Assembly: GCA_037127255.1 (NCBI GenBank)
Contig: JBANSL010000005.1
Location: forward strand, 3,038,001-3,102,000
DNA: 64,000 nucleotides
Reading direction: 5' to 3'
Origin: Persicaria tinctoria
Lineage: Eukaryota; Streptophyta; Magnoliopsida; Caryophyllales; Polygonaceae
The notes beneath the pieces are model-generated. The model was not told the origin of the DNA. It searched no databases and was given only the letters and a program-made list of their open reading frames with translations. Of the stretch, positions 47,166 through 60,000 are shown piece by piece. A program made the position numbers and the translations under genes. Numbering within the stretch: the first letter of the stretch is position 1; every line of letters starts with the position of its first letter.

Positions 47166-47560
47166 AATGCTAATGTTATCATATTTGTCATCTAATATTA
47201 ACACATTTTTGTTACAAAACTGAAACCCTAGGACAAGGGGATCATATACCCAAGAGGGGCTAAACCTGAGCAGACGAAAATTTGATGTACAGTATAGTTT
47301 AGGGTTTAGGGCCAAGGCCCTAAACCCTAAATCCTAAACCCTAAACCCTAAAATGTGTGTACAGTACCAATGTTATCAGATTTGTCATCTAATATTAACA
47401 CATTTTTGTTACGAAACTGAAACCCTAGAACTAGGGGAGCATAGACCCTAGAGGGGCTAAACTTGAGCAAACGAATAATTCGATGTACAATACTATAATG
47501 GTATCACATTTGTCATCTAATATTAACACATTTTTGTTACAATAATAACCCTAATAGATG
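47166..47560. repeat. Three diverged copies of an AATGTTATCA... unit with telomere-like tract
   Basis: The phrase TTTGTCATCTAATATTAACA with following ACATTTTTGTTAC occurs near 47186, 47384 and 47510. The first two copies continue into AAACTGAAACCCTAG and AGGGGCTAAAC. Between the first and second lies a short interstitial telomere-like tract, CCCTAAACCCTAAA, at about 47317-47352, preceded by its complement TTTAGGGTTTAGGG. Confidence 0.75.
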
Positions 47561-47866
47561 AAATTTGATGTAAATTAAAGTTTAACTTTGTAATACTTAA
47601 TTGTCACACTACATCAACTTGCAAAAATATCAAAACAAAGGGGAATAGTTGAGACATTCATACTTAACATCCAAAATAGCAAGACCCTCTATAGCCATCC
47701 TCTCTCTCTATACGCATCCATATACTTGTCTGAAATAGCTTCAATACCACCATGAAATGCAAGACCCTCGATATATTTGATGGTATAGATACCACAACTT
47801 CCACTACAATTGAACAGAAGGATAATGAAAATTACATTATAGCTAAGTGAGATATAAATTTCATTT

Positions 47867-48301
47867 GTCACCAAAACAGAATATATAACTCTACCAATTG
47901 TCATCAATCTAAAAACAACAACATAATAACAACATAAATTCTATTTGTCACCAAAACAGAATATATAACTCTACCAATTGTCACCAATCTAAAAATAACA
48001 ACATAAATTCCATTTGTCACCAAAACAGAATATATAACTCTACCAATTGTCACAAATCTAAAAATAACAACATAAATTCCATTTGTCACCAAAACATAAT
48101 ATATAACTCTACCAATTGTCACCAATCTAAAAATAACAACATAAAATTCATTTGTCACCAAAATAGAATATATAACTCTACCCATTGTTACCAATATAAA
48201 AATAACAACATAAATTCCATTTGTCATCAAAACAGAATATATAACTCTACGTACCAAGTGTCACCAATCTAAAAATAACAACACAAATTCCATTTGTCAC
48301 C
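47867..48301. repeat. 69-bp tandem array, about six copies
   Basis: GTCACCAAAACAGAATATAT recurs at 47867, 47947, 48016, 48085, 48154 and 48223 (one mismatch), with a last start at 48296. Most periods are 69 bp. Because 69 is a multiple of three, the reverse strand holds a 117-codon repetitive frame; this follows from the period and is not supported as a gene. Each unit contains ACTCTACCAATTGTCACCAATC, linking it to the cluster at 46430-47165. Confidence 0.9.
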
Positions 48302-48779
48302 AAACAATGAAGCAAACCCCTGATAATCTCATTTAAATTGATGATATAGAATCAAACTAAATACTAATTATCACCAAACAAGCAATTGTCACCAAAACAA
48401 ACAAGAAATGATAAACACTTGAAATTGAACAACCTATAAAGTAAGAATTGTCACCAAACAAACAATTGTCACCAAAACAAACAATTGTCACCAAAACAAA
48501 CAAGTGTAGCTAGTTTATAGTTAAAATGGGGGGTTAAAAAATAAGCTTGTTTTTTAAGCTTATTTTGGGTTTTGGGGGTTTATTTGGTTTGAAAAGACAA
48601 GTATACCCCTAATAACAACCAAATAAACCCCACTTTTTACAAATAAACTGTTTTTCGTCCCATACGGAGTTTATATTTTTTCATAAAATTTTAACTACTT
48701 TTACCAACAGTTTATAAATTTTTACCCTGTTTATAATTTTAGTCGGTTTATTAACCCCGTCCCATACGAACCCATATAC

Positions 48780-49140
48780 TACCTACAGTAAAATAAAATA
48801 TATATACTGCAAGGTGGAGCAGTACGGGGGGGAATTTATATATGTACGTAAGTATGTTTATACTACTTTTTTTTAGTAGTTAAAAATGCAACCATACACA
48901 CCCTATATATATTTTATATATTGTAGTTAGTATACGGTAGGTAGTACATATATTTTATTTTACTGCAGGTAGTAGTATAAATATAAATATAAACATACTT
49001 ACGTACATATATTTTATTTTACTGTAGGTAGTATAAATATAAACATACTTACTGTAGGTAGTATAAATATAAATATAAACATACTTATACTTATACTGTA
49101 GGTAGTATATATATTTTATTTTATTTTTTTAAAATAATAA
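48780..49140. repeat. AT-rich palindromic repeats of TACTGTAGGTAGTAT
   Basis: (TAC)TGTAGGTAGTA(TA) occurs at least four times between 48960 and 49115, and the complement ATACTACCTACAGTAAAATA occurs at 48775-48800. TATAAATATAAACATACTTA units intervene. The block can fold into long cruciform structures. No coding content. Confidence 0.7.
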
Positions 49141-49154
49141 TATATATATTAAAA

Positions 49155-49322
49155 AATTAGCGGGTACCCGTTGCGGGCCAATGGCTTACCCAATCCCGTT
49201 TCCGCTGCGGGCGTGGGCCGGGCCTAGCAGCCCGCATGGGCTTTTGCCTCTACCCAAGCCTGCCCAATTTTACGGGCGGGCGGGACGGGCCGGGCGGGCC
49301 GGCCCGCGTTTGCCCAGGTCTA
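49155..49322. other. GC-rich block, probably the end of a transposable element
   Basis: An abrupt GC-rich island in AT-rich DNA, with GCGGGTACCCG, GGGCCGGGCC and GGGCGGGCCGGCCCGC and ending TGCCCAGGTCTACC. Such GGGCGGGC...GGTCTA blocks are common at plant transposon ends. No paired terminus was found, so the type is unknown. Confidence 0.35.
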
Positions 49323-51053
49323 CCAATTTGGCAATTCCCTCACATTTGTCCCATTTTTCCAATTCTGCCCTTACAATTCACGAAAACTACAACCTGCCCC
49401 AAAAGCGTCTCTCTCCTGTAATTCGCAATTTTCAGTCCGCGAGCTCTCTCCTTATCTCGCTATATCCTCATCTGGATCATCGTCGATCTATCTATTGACT
49501 ATTTACCTAGCTTCTCTAACGAGTAGTTTTCTCCGGATTTGATGAAAAAAACTCATACTCCAAGTGAAAGGTTTCTCATTTAACACCTCAATTCGATCTT
49601 CATTCCGCCATTGATAGGGTCGGATTTAGGAATACAGATACTTGGAAGGACTCATCTGATTGTTTCACGCTTTCAAGAAGGGAGGAAGTCAGGAAGGACG
49701 ACGATCGTCAATCGGGATTCGGATCGATTAACAAAGAGCTATCGCTCTACCAGGCTACAAGCACCCGTCCGCCAGAAGAGGTATTTTTTTCATTTTTTGG
49801 ATTTTTCCAGTGTGGATGTTTTCAATTCTCCGGAAATTCCGGCCCGAATCCGGTTTTTCTGAAGTCTATGGAAATCTGACCTTCCTCTCCAACTTACCTG
49901 CAAGTGAAGCTTAAGCCATGGAAACCGTAAGCGGAATTTAGCCAAGACGACAGTAAATTTGAGGTAAATACTGTCCCAACTTTTTCGATCGAGTGTTTAC
50001 TAATTTGATGGGCGGTATACTTGATATCTCATTCTGAACGCTCTCCCTTCTCTCTTTGCTCCCTGCGCTCAACAGTTACCTTCTCTTCTCTCCTGTTTCT
50101 TTGCTTATCTATGGCGGTTGGAATCTATGTGCAATTCCGATTAGGGCGATGGGCTGTGCAATTTTTAGGTCTAGTTTTTTTTTTGTTTGCTGTGATTTTT
50201 GGTTTGCAGATACAGGGGCTGTTGTTCTCTGCATTTTTCATTCGATTGCGGGTGCCTTGGTTCTCATATGTGCTGAAATTTGTGTGCCTTCTCTGGATAA
50301 TCTGAAATTCGTGCCTTGGTGCTCATACTGAGCTTGAATCGATAGGGCTGTTGTACGTTCTTTGCATCTGTTGCTTTGTTTCTATTTCCATTGCCTTGTG
50401 CTCATACTGAGCTTGAATCGATAGGGCTTTGTTTCTATTTCCACTGCTTCAATTATGATGAATTTGTTAGCCGTGCTGAAATTTGTGTTTTATTTTGACT
50501 TTATTATGAATAGAAATGGATTCATATGAGTTTGAATCGATTTTTTTTGGGTTAGTTGTGCTAGAAATGGATTCATTTGATATTTGTGCTGAAATGAAAG
50601 TAGCAAATCATTTTTTTGCACAAGCTTTGGATGCCAAATGGTCGTAGGTTGACAAAAACACATGATATCTGATATCCCGAAATTTCATTCCAAACGGCAT
50701 ATATCAAATCTGATATATGATATCCTACAATATACCAAACAATGATATCAAGATATCAGCTCATATCGATATATTTGATATCTTGATATATAGGTATCAA
50801 TACCAAACGACCCCTAAGATTGTTCTCCTCCTTGCTGATATAAATTTCTAGAAGAATTTGTCCTTAACAGGACCGTATACCAACTAGTAAGTAGGTTGTA
50901 CTAGTTTACGAATGACTTATTTGGAAGCATCGCAAACTCAAACACCATCTATGCAATCTCCATCTTCTTTGTTTTAATCTATGATGAATGTGCCAAATAC
51001 TTGCCTCATCTATGATATTGATATGTGTACTTTTGTTTTCATATAGTTGAACG
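49323..51053 (+). promoter_or_regulatory. VPS18 promoter and 5' leader region with leader intron
   Basis: The first coding exon starts right after an acceptor (TTTTCATATAG, 51046), so the gene has at least one untranslated leader exon upstream. Candidate donors are at 49781 (AAGAG/GTATTT) and 49964 (TTGAG/GTAAAT). The CT-rich stretch 49390-49520 could contain the transcription start. Within the intron, 50640-50818 is a dense run of GATATC palindromes ending ACCAAACGACCCCTAAG, probably a MITE remnant. Confidence 0.5.
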
Positions 51054-54000
51054 ATGGATAGGCAAGTATTCACAGTAGATCTTCTTGAACGATATGCTGC
51101 TAAGGGACATGGAGTCATCACATGTATGGCTGCCGGAAATGATGTAATTGTATTAGGAACTAGTAAAGGATGGATCATTCGGCATGACTTTGGGCTTGGG
51201 GATTCCTATGGTAAGTTGACCTCTTATGTTCAAAGTGTCCGTTGAATTCTGTGCCACACTTTACTTTTATAGCTTTTCGCTACTGTATCCAAAGAAGTAA
51301 GGTTGGTGTTCACTTTGATTTAGATATTGATCTCTCTGTTGACCGAACTGGTGATCAATCTATCCATAGTGTGTTTGTGGATCCTGGAGGGAGCCATTGT
51401 ATTTCCACTGTTGTTGGAGCTGGTGGTGCTGAAACTTATTACATACATGCGAAGTGGAGCAAACCCCGTGTACTTAGTAAATTGAAAGGCCTCGTTATAA
51501 ATACTGTGGCATGGAATAGGCAACAGATAACAGAAGGTAATATTTTGTCATTCATTTATTTTTGCATTAGGTTATCCTTTCCCATATTTCCTTTCTCTCC
51601 TTTTCATTCAGGATTTAGGACTTGTTAAGAATAATGTTTTTTTGTTCCTTTGTGCTTAATTCACAAGATCCGTACTCTTACAAGTTTGAATTCCTGAAAA
51701 CCTTTATAATCACACATCTAAAAAAAACTGCTGAAAGTAATAAGAAAGTGCTTTTGACTATTTAAGAAGGTGTGAATAGCCGTGATGCAGCTTTTAGCTT
51801 AAATTCTACATTTGTATATTTCCTGCAGAGTTTTTAGTTTATATGAACTGTGAGTAAATAATACTCTCTAGAAGTCTTGCTCGAACTTGAGCAGGGAAGT
51901 ATATTTTGTACAGCTAACTAAAAAGATGGTTTCAAGATGTTCTGTATTCTGGATAAAAAGAATAGTTAGTAAAATCAATTTGCCACACAAGACTTCTTTT
52001 CAATGTATCTTCCTGTCATTTTGACACTGGACTTGAGATCAACAAATATTAATAAACACCCATTGATACAGTAAACAGTTCATGGTAATTTCAGACCAAT
52101 CCCTTGCCCGCTGCAGCTGTTTATCACTTCAATGATATTAAACTATCATTTTCTTCTCAGTTTCCACCAAGGAAATCATTCTTGGTACTGAAAATGGCCA
52201 ACTCCATGAGATGGCTGTGGATGAGAAGGATAAAAAGGAGAAATATATCAAGTTCCTGTTTGAGCTAACTGAACTTCCAGAAGCTATTATGGGCTTGCAG
52301 GTAATCCCTCATCATTTATCATTGAATTATTAAACCTCGTGAAGTTCAAGATGTTTCCATTTTAGATGATTTCATCTGTCTTCTGCTGAAATATAAGTTT
52401 GAGCTTTCTTCAATGTTGCGACTCATGGTTTGTGGGTAAAAAACTGGTTTGTTTTTTGGCATTGAAGCTTGGTTTCAATGGTTAACATTGAGGGATCTGC
52501 CCATCTTCATGTTTTGATTGTTTCTACAGATGGAGACTGCAAACATAAGCAATGGAACTAGGTACTATGTCATGGCTGTTACTCCTAGACGACTTTATTC
52601 TTTTACTGGAATTGGATCTTTGGAGGTATGTTTTGTCCTGAGTGTTCCCTCCCTCTGATATGTGATATCATTTACAGCATTTTACGCAACTGCCAAGTCT
52701 CATGAAAAGTATTACTCCCTCCGTTCGGCAAAACTTGTCATTTTAACTCTCTACACAACTTTTAATAAAGCTAATAATTACACTTCTTTTTTACTAATTT
52801 ACCCTCATTTATTACTCTACTTTTTACTTTATCAAAAACTACAACTCATAACACATCAATCAAATCAAGGGTATTTTAGTAAAGTAGAACCAAAAATACC
52901 TAAAATGACAAGTTTTTCCGAACAAAAACAAAACTCTAAAACGACAAGTTTTGCCGAACGGAGGGAGTATTTACTTCTCTATGTCTACAAGTTATAGCTT
53001 CAGATCACTGTCTATATGATTTGATATGGTTGCACTGAATTATATGCTTTTTTTACTTCTGCAATTTGTAGACTGTCTTTGCTAGCTATCTGGAACGAGC
53101 AGTACGTTTTATGGAGCTTCCTGGTGAAAATCCAAGCAGGTGAGCACTCTAGTCCTTTGCAACATGCATAAAATATTCCTGTTCAAAAGCTTATGGCTTA
53201 TAAGTGACTAAGGGAAAGAATAGAATTTGGAAACTGAAGAGCTTATTGGAGCTGTATTAAAGGCAGGGTAATACCATGCTGTAGATGGTAGAGAAGGCAA
53301 CATTGCAAGGGTGACAATATTGCTCCCACTTGTGTTGAACAAGAGTCATACCAGTTGAATGCTGTGGAACAAGACTCATTTGTATTTTGAACTGTGGAAG
53401 AAATAAATCAGTATTGGTATATCAGGCTGCTTGTTGGTTACATTATTCAGAGTTTCAGACTGCATTATGTTATTTTTTCTATGATATAACTATAACCTTT
53501 GAATGATTTGTTTAGTTTAGAATGATGCTTGCTGATGGTAACCTTTTTCTTTTCACTATTACTGGTTTGAAAGTTGAAATTTTCAAGATAGGAAACTCAA
53601 GGTTCTTCTTGCTCTCTCCTGCATAATAAATTTGGTTATAATCTTCCTTTAGGGTAGAAGAACTTATACTGACCTATTATCATAGATTCATAGGTGCTGA
53701 TTAGGATTCTGTAATTTTGGCATCTGTTTTAACTCCCAGCTTTTGCTTTTGTCCGTATGAATTTAGAGTTTGCTACCAATATCCTCTTGATATTGATTTT
53801 TTTTTTGGTTGAAATCCTCTTGATATTGATTGAAGGCAGTACTTGTGCTAATTTTCTTTCCCCTTCACAGTGAATTGCATTTCTTTATAAAGCAAAGAAG
53901 GGCTTTACATTTCGCTTGGCTATCTGGAGTAGGCATTTACCATGGTGGTTTGAATTTTGGAGCAAGTCATAGGTAGGTTACAACTGAGTCATTAACCTTA

Positions 54001-57000
54001 AAAAAAAAGTGTGATGGTTTTCTAAAAGTCCGAATAATCATGATACTGTTGGCTCCTTTACCTTTTGTGCAAATTACGTTGATAGTTCACAGGATGGAGA
54101 TGAAAATTTTGTGGAGAACAAGGCTCTTTTGGACTATTCAAAGTTATCTGAAGGCGGTGAACTGGTTAAACCTAGTTCTCTTGCTGGTTCAGAATTTCAC
54201 TTCTTGCTTCTCATAGGCAACAAGGTTAAGGTATGCTGTGAGATCCTAGTGTGACATAACTTTCAAAGACTTCTTTACACGAATTATCTAATGGTGAATG
54301 ACAGAACGAGTATCCATGAGTATCCTAGAGATGAAAATGCTTCTCATGAAGCATAGACCTCCAATTTATTTATTTTTATAGAAAAATGATTGAATTACCA
54401 AAGAATTGACGTCTAAGAGAAGCATAGACCTCTAATTGTTTTCTAGAAAAATGTTTGAATTACCAAAGAATTCCCCGTCTAAACTATTTTTGAATTAACC
54501 ATTGCTCTGTATTGTAACTCCATCTCCTAATTTTTTTTTTGGGCTGTAGGTTGTTAACAAGATCAGTGAGCAAATAAAAGAGGAACTTCATTTTGACCTT
54601 TCCTCAGATTCAGGCGCTGGGGGTATTCTAGGGTTATGCAGTGATGCATCTGCTGGGCTTTTTTATGCGTATGATCAGAACTCTATCTTTCAGGTACTTT
54701 CAGTTTTCTTGTATTCATGCTTATTAGATACTATGTTCAAAATTCTGAGTCCAATGTTCCGACAATTTCCATTACACCATTAATTGATCCTCTTACATTT
54801 CCAGGTTTCTGTGAATGATGAAGGTCGAGATATGTGGAAAGTTTATCTAGACATGAAGGATTATGCTGCAGCTTTGGTTAATTGTCGCAATGCTTTTCAG
54901 AGAGATGAAGTTTATTTGGCACAGGTTACATAGTTTGCTTTTACTGGAAGTAAAAGATGATTATTTAGTTGTGAACTTTGCAGTAGTCATCATTGGCCAA
55001 TGTCATAAACTCTGTTTTCCTAGTTTATAAGCATATTACATTTATCATGTATTGTTTTAATGCAGGCTGAAGCAGCTTTCTCCACCAAAGACTTCAATAG
55101 AGCTGCTTCTTTCTATGCAAAGGTGAAAACTATGTTACTGAAGCACTTTTTCCAATAAACATACTCGAAATTTGTTTTATACATTTGAGAAAATCCTGTC
55201 CTGCTTGTAGAGCAATGTGGCCAATGCCCATTCACTTGTTGTCATTTGTTAGTTGGTAGTTGAAGATGTGAATTGAGTTTGGCTTTGATACTGGCCATGT
55301 AGCTTTGATTGGCTATGCAACAAACTTGTGAGCTTCATAGTGCAGCTTGCTTTTAACTTTGTGATTTGTGCTATTGATATGGAGATAATCCAACTTCAAT
55401 ATGGAAAAGGGATGGAAAAAGGGCAGGGCAAGTAGTTAATGCTAATTTGTGCTATCTCTTGTTTTTAACAAGTATTGTAAAATAGAAGCACTGTATTGTT
55501 CACCTTTTTTGAGCCTGTGGAAATATTTCAAACAAAATTACAGATACAGTCCATTTGTGATGTCACATGAAGAAATCCATTACAATGCTACCTGTTTTAG
55601 CTGTTTTCCTTTTGTCATTGACTGATTGATGTTATTCTTGGCAGATTAACTATATTTTGTCATTTGAGGAGATCACATTGAAGTTTATTAGCATCAATGA
55701 GCAGGTAATTTATTGGTTTACATTCTTAGTTGCCAATGTTGGTAGTGCATTTGATCTGGAATTGTCCAGGGAACATTTCCATATCCAATAAAAATAAATA
55801 TTTCTGATATTTGCCCCTCAAAACCCATGGCTTTTGTTGATTTAAGGAAATGTGCCCCATAATTTGATCTGACATTACAACATTACATCTCCTGCAACTA
55901 TACTCTTTGGGTCCCACATTGATGAATTAGTTAAGGAGTTTTATTTTTGCTCTCTTGTAGGATGCTTTGAGGGCCTTTTTGTTGTGGAAACTTGACAATC
56001 TGTCAAAGGATGATAAATGCCAGATTACAATGATTTCAACATGGACAACTGAGCTATATTTAGACAAGGTTTGCTCACATGTTTTCTTTATCCATTGATC
56101 TGCACTGTATTTTCTACTTTGTTATAAAATTATTTTCTTCCACTTCCTTTCTCTTTGTTGGAACAGTTGTACTGTCATGGATTTTGTAAGCACAGTTGTA
56201 TTATGTGTCAACCCAGATAGAGATCTGTCTCTATATATCCATAATTTTATTTTATCTGCTACTGTTGATGTTGGTCCAGTGATTAAGAATTAAGTTTATC
56301 TCTGAGAGAATGTAAGAAAGTCAACATTTTTGATACGGAGTATCATTTTATAGCATTCTTTGTATTTTCAGATTAATAGACTACTCTTGGAAGATGATGC
56401 TGCTCTACAGGATCGTAACTCAGATTATCAGTCAATAGTTAGAGAATTTCGCGCCTTCTTAAGTGATTCAAAGGATGTATTGGATGAGGCAACCACTATG
56501 AAGTTATTGGAGAGGTATGTTTTTCCATGCATGCTGGATTTCAGAACACTGCTAATTAGATATAACAAATTCTAGCTGGCCTATTTAAATTCAGGCTATT
56601 CTGCCAGATGGCTTTCATTACCAAGCAACAAATCCTAGTTGTCCCTGCTGAAGCTCATCACTCTCCTCTCAGGCTCACTATACTCGTACATGATTTGATG
56701 AGTTCAAAAGTTTCAAATGTGTTACAATCCATATAAATGATGAGCTTCCACTGGGCATGAATTTATGCTAATTTCGCTGATAATTCTATCCTGCATCTTT
56801 TTTTGTTTGATCATTGATTACTGAGGATCTACACGAATATGAAAATAGATTTAATTGGTATGACCTTTTTCGCTGATTTTTCAGCATGGCTCTTTACATT
56901 TCTTATACTAATCATTTAATTGTTTTAAGTTTACTCAGATATCATTCCACTATTCCTTTCCTGTTTACATGCTTGCACTTGGTTGTTTGTGGCATCATTT

Positions 57001-60000
57001 TGTTGTCTGAATCTTACCCTTGAAAATTCATGCAGCTATGGTCGTGCTGATGACTTAGTCTTTTTTGCAAGCTTGAAGGGGCAATATGAAATTGTCGCCC
57101 ACCACTATATTCAGGTACTTGTTTTAGTTCATTTGTGTGAAAAAAAGCTGTACTTTCTTTATAGACGGTTTTTCTTCTTGCCGTTTATTGACTTTGAAGA
57201 TTCGCTTCAGATGACTTAATGTTGGGTGATTTTTTCTATTTTCTTTTCTGATTTTACGAAATTCAAGAAGCCATTAGGAACATAAGAATACTGACCGAAA
57301 AAAAAAAGGAAAGATAAGAATAACATCCAAACATGTGTTTTGAACCATGTTAAATAAAAATAATGAAAGAAAGGAAGTGGGTCAGCAGAAAGGGATAGCA
57401 TGTCTATGGTCTAGATTTTCTTTTTTGATGGTTCATTAGTGTGTTGGTTTAATCTGCATAAAGTAAATATTGAAAATTTCTTGAGTTGAATGCTTTTGCT
57501 TGTAAAGAGTTGATAGATGGGTCAATCTCGTTTCCTCCCTTCTCCTGTTAGCATAAAGGATACCAACACAATATGTTTGATTGAGCGGAAAAGAAGGGTC
57601 ATTGGGTCATGATCACCCCCTGATTAGGGTAGCTTGGTAGGAGGGAGGGAGATTGGGTATTATGAGCATTTTGTATAGAGGGACATTTTGGGCGGGTCGT
57701 TCCTTATGGTTTTACACGAGACTCTTTGTATGGTCTGCGTATATTTTGTAATGAAGTTACATTGTCTATATATTTACCGCTTCAGAACATAATATGTTTG
57801 AAGAAAGAAAGGCTTTAGCAATTGCAGCATATGTAAATTCACAACATGTTTATTCTTATTATTTTTCCTTGATGCCATTATGGTTTCTTTCTCATATCCT
57901 TGGCCTTAAACTTATGATGAAGATTAAATCTCATTTCAGTTTTAGTTGAGCCCATATTTCTTAATGCATAAAGATAAATGTCTGCTATTTTCTGATGTGA
58001 ACTTTCTCTGTTCTTTTGCTCATTCTTGTAGCAAGGGGAAGCTAAAAAGGCTTTGGATGTGCTACGCAAGCCTGGTGTTCCAATAGATTTGCAGGTAAAA
58101 ACAGCTATTGATGAATGCGTCTTCTCAACAATGTTCACCCTTTGGTCTTCATCCCTTTTCCCCTTAGCAGCTTACAGCATCCTCTTTGATTTTGTACACC
58201 GTACAAGTGTCAACTCTGTCCACTTAAACTTAAACTGTATTCCTTCTCTTGCTTGGGAAGCCTTCTTCTTTGTGAAATTTGAGATAAGATAGGGCCATTA
58301 GTGTCATATCATATGCTGAAATTTTCTTTATATATTTCTCAATTTTTTTACTGCAGTATAAATTTGCCCCTGACCTCATGATGCTGGATGCTTATGAGAC
58401 TGTTGAATCATGGATGACTACACAGAACCTGAACCCCAGGAAACTGATTCCTGCAATGATGCGATATTCAAGTGAACCACATGCCAGGTAATGCATATTT
58501 AGATTCTTTTTTATTTATTTTAAGGTTAAAATTTTATAAATAATAATAGGGATTACAGAAGTACAAGAAAAGGAAGGAAGTGGGCGCCCCTAGCTAGGTG
58601 TCGATAGTGATACTCGGTGTCTTAGCTTGGGGAACCATACAATAAATCCTAAGCCTAGGTGTACACTACCACGATATAAGGACAAAACGATAAACGGGGC
58701 ATGCAAGCACCCATCCGGCAAAATGCTAATAAAGTCAACCATAAATATTTATAGGCCAAAATGTGAAATATTACAAAAGTAATAAACTATAGGCCAAAAT
58801 GTGTTCTGTTGGGCCTGTCCCAATGAAGGAGAGCTCTTTCATCTCTCAAGATCAATCAGCCCGCCCAAGAAAGGATCTCATCCCTTGCACATCCCAAGAA
58901 ACAGATCCAATCAATCACACTACTCAAACATTCAGGAGTCTGTATGCTTGATGATTAAAATGTTAATGCTCATCATAGATAACTAGTATTTATTTATCAA
59001 GGAGAAAATTAAAATTGCTTTGTTGAATGTCATCATATATAATTCGACTTCATGCGCTTGTATTTAATACATGATCATTCACATAACCTGTCATACTTTC
59101 CTGCCTGTTCCAGTTACATGTCTAGTAAGGATATTCTGCCTGTTCCAGTTGCATGTCTTGTAAGGATATTTATGTTCTTCAGCAATTAGCATCCTTGTTT
59201 GGCTAGCGTAACAAACGCTTTAAATAGATCTTCTCTTTCTTTAGAAAGAAGATTGGAGAAACTTCAAGTATGTTTTTTTCGGTGTTTTTTGTTGTTGTTG
59301 GTATGGAGCATGTAGAAACCCAGTGTTTAAAGATAGCAAACTAATGCAATATTTTAATGTGCTCATACTCAGAATGTGATCTTAATTTTCCATTAATAAA
59401 TCAGTCATTGAGAGAATGTGACTGTAGTTGATATGATCTTTATCTTTGCTTTGTGTGTTCCATGTGTCACAGGAATGAAACCCACGAAGTCATAAAATAT
59501 TTGGAATACTGTGTTCGTGACCTGGGGAATGAAGATCCTGGGATTCATAATTTGCTGTTGTCCTTATATGCAAAGCAGGTAAATGTTTATTGATAAAGGA
59601 ATCTAGTCATATGTGATGCAAAATTGCGCTAATATTTCTATGAAATTTAATTTTTATTTATGTGTCAAGGAAAGGTTGTATCATTTTTCTTCCTTCTTAT
59701 CACTCAGAAACTACAAAGAAATTGAAAGACAAAGTCCAACTGGTCTGCTAACTCACTCGTCTCCTCGTGATTGTTTTTTCATTATTACTTATACTCGTTC
59801 TTGTGTCATCATATTAAGACCTGAAGAGTGAAATTTTTAATCTGGTAATTTGAAATCATGAATAGACATCATCAGGGTCAATATAAAACTTACTGTGCAT
59901 TTTCTTTGGTATCACATGCAGGAAGATGACAGTGCCCTTTTGCGTTTCCTGCAATGCAAGTTTGGGAAGAAACGAGAAAATGCTCCTGAATTCTTCTATG

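Noticed and set aside
47904..48257. 117-codon repetitive reverse frame
   Set aside because: It arises because the tandem period (69) is a multiple of three; hydrophobic repeated peptides only reflect the repeat.
46430..48510. CRISPR-like array
   Set aside because: The units are contiguous tandem repeats without unique spacers, in a plant nuclear context.
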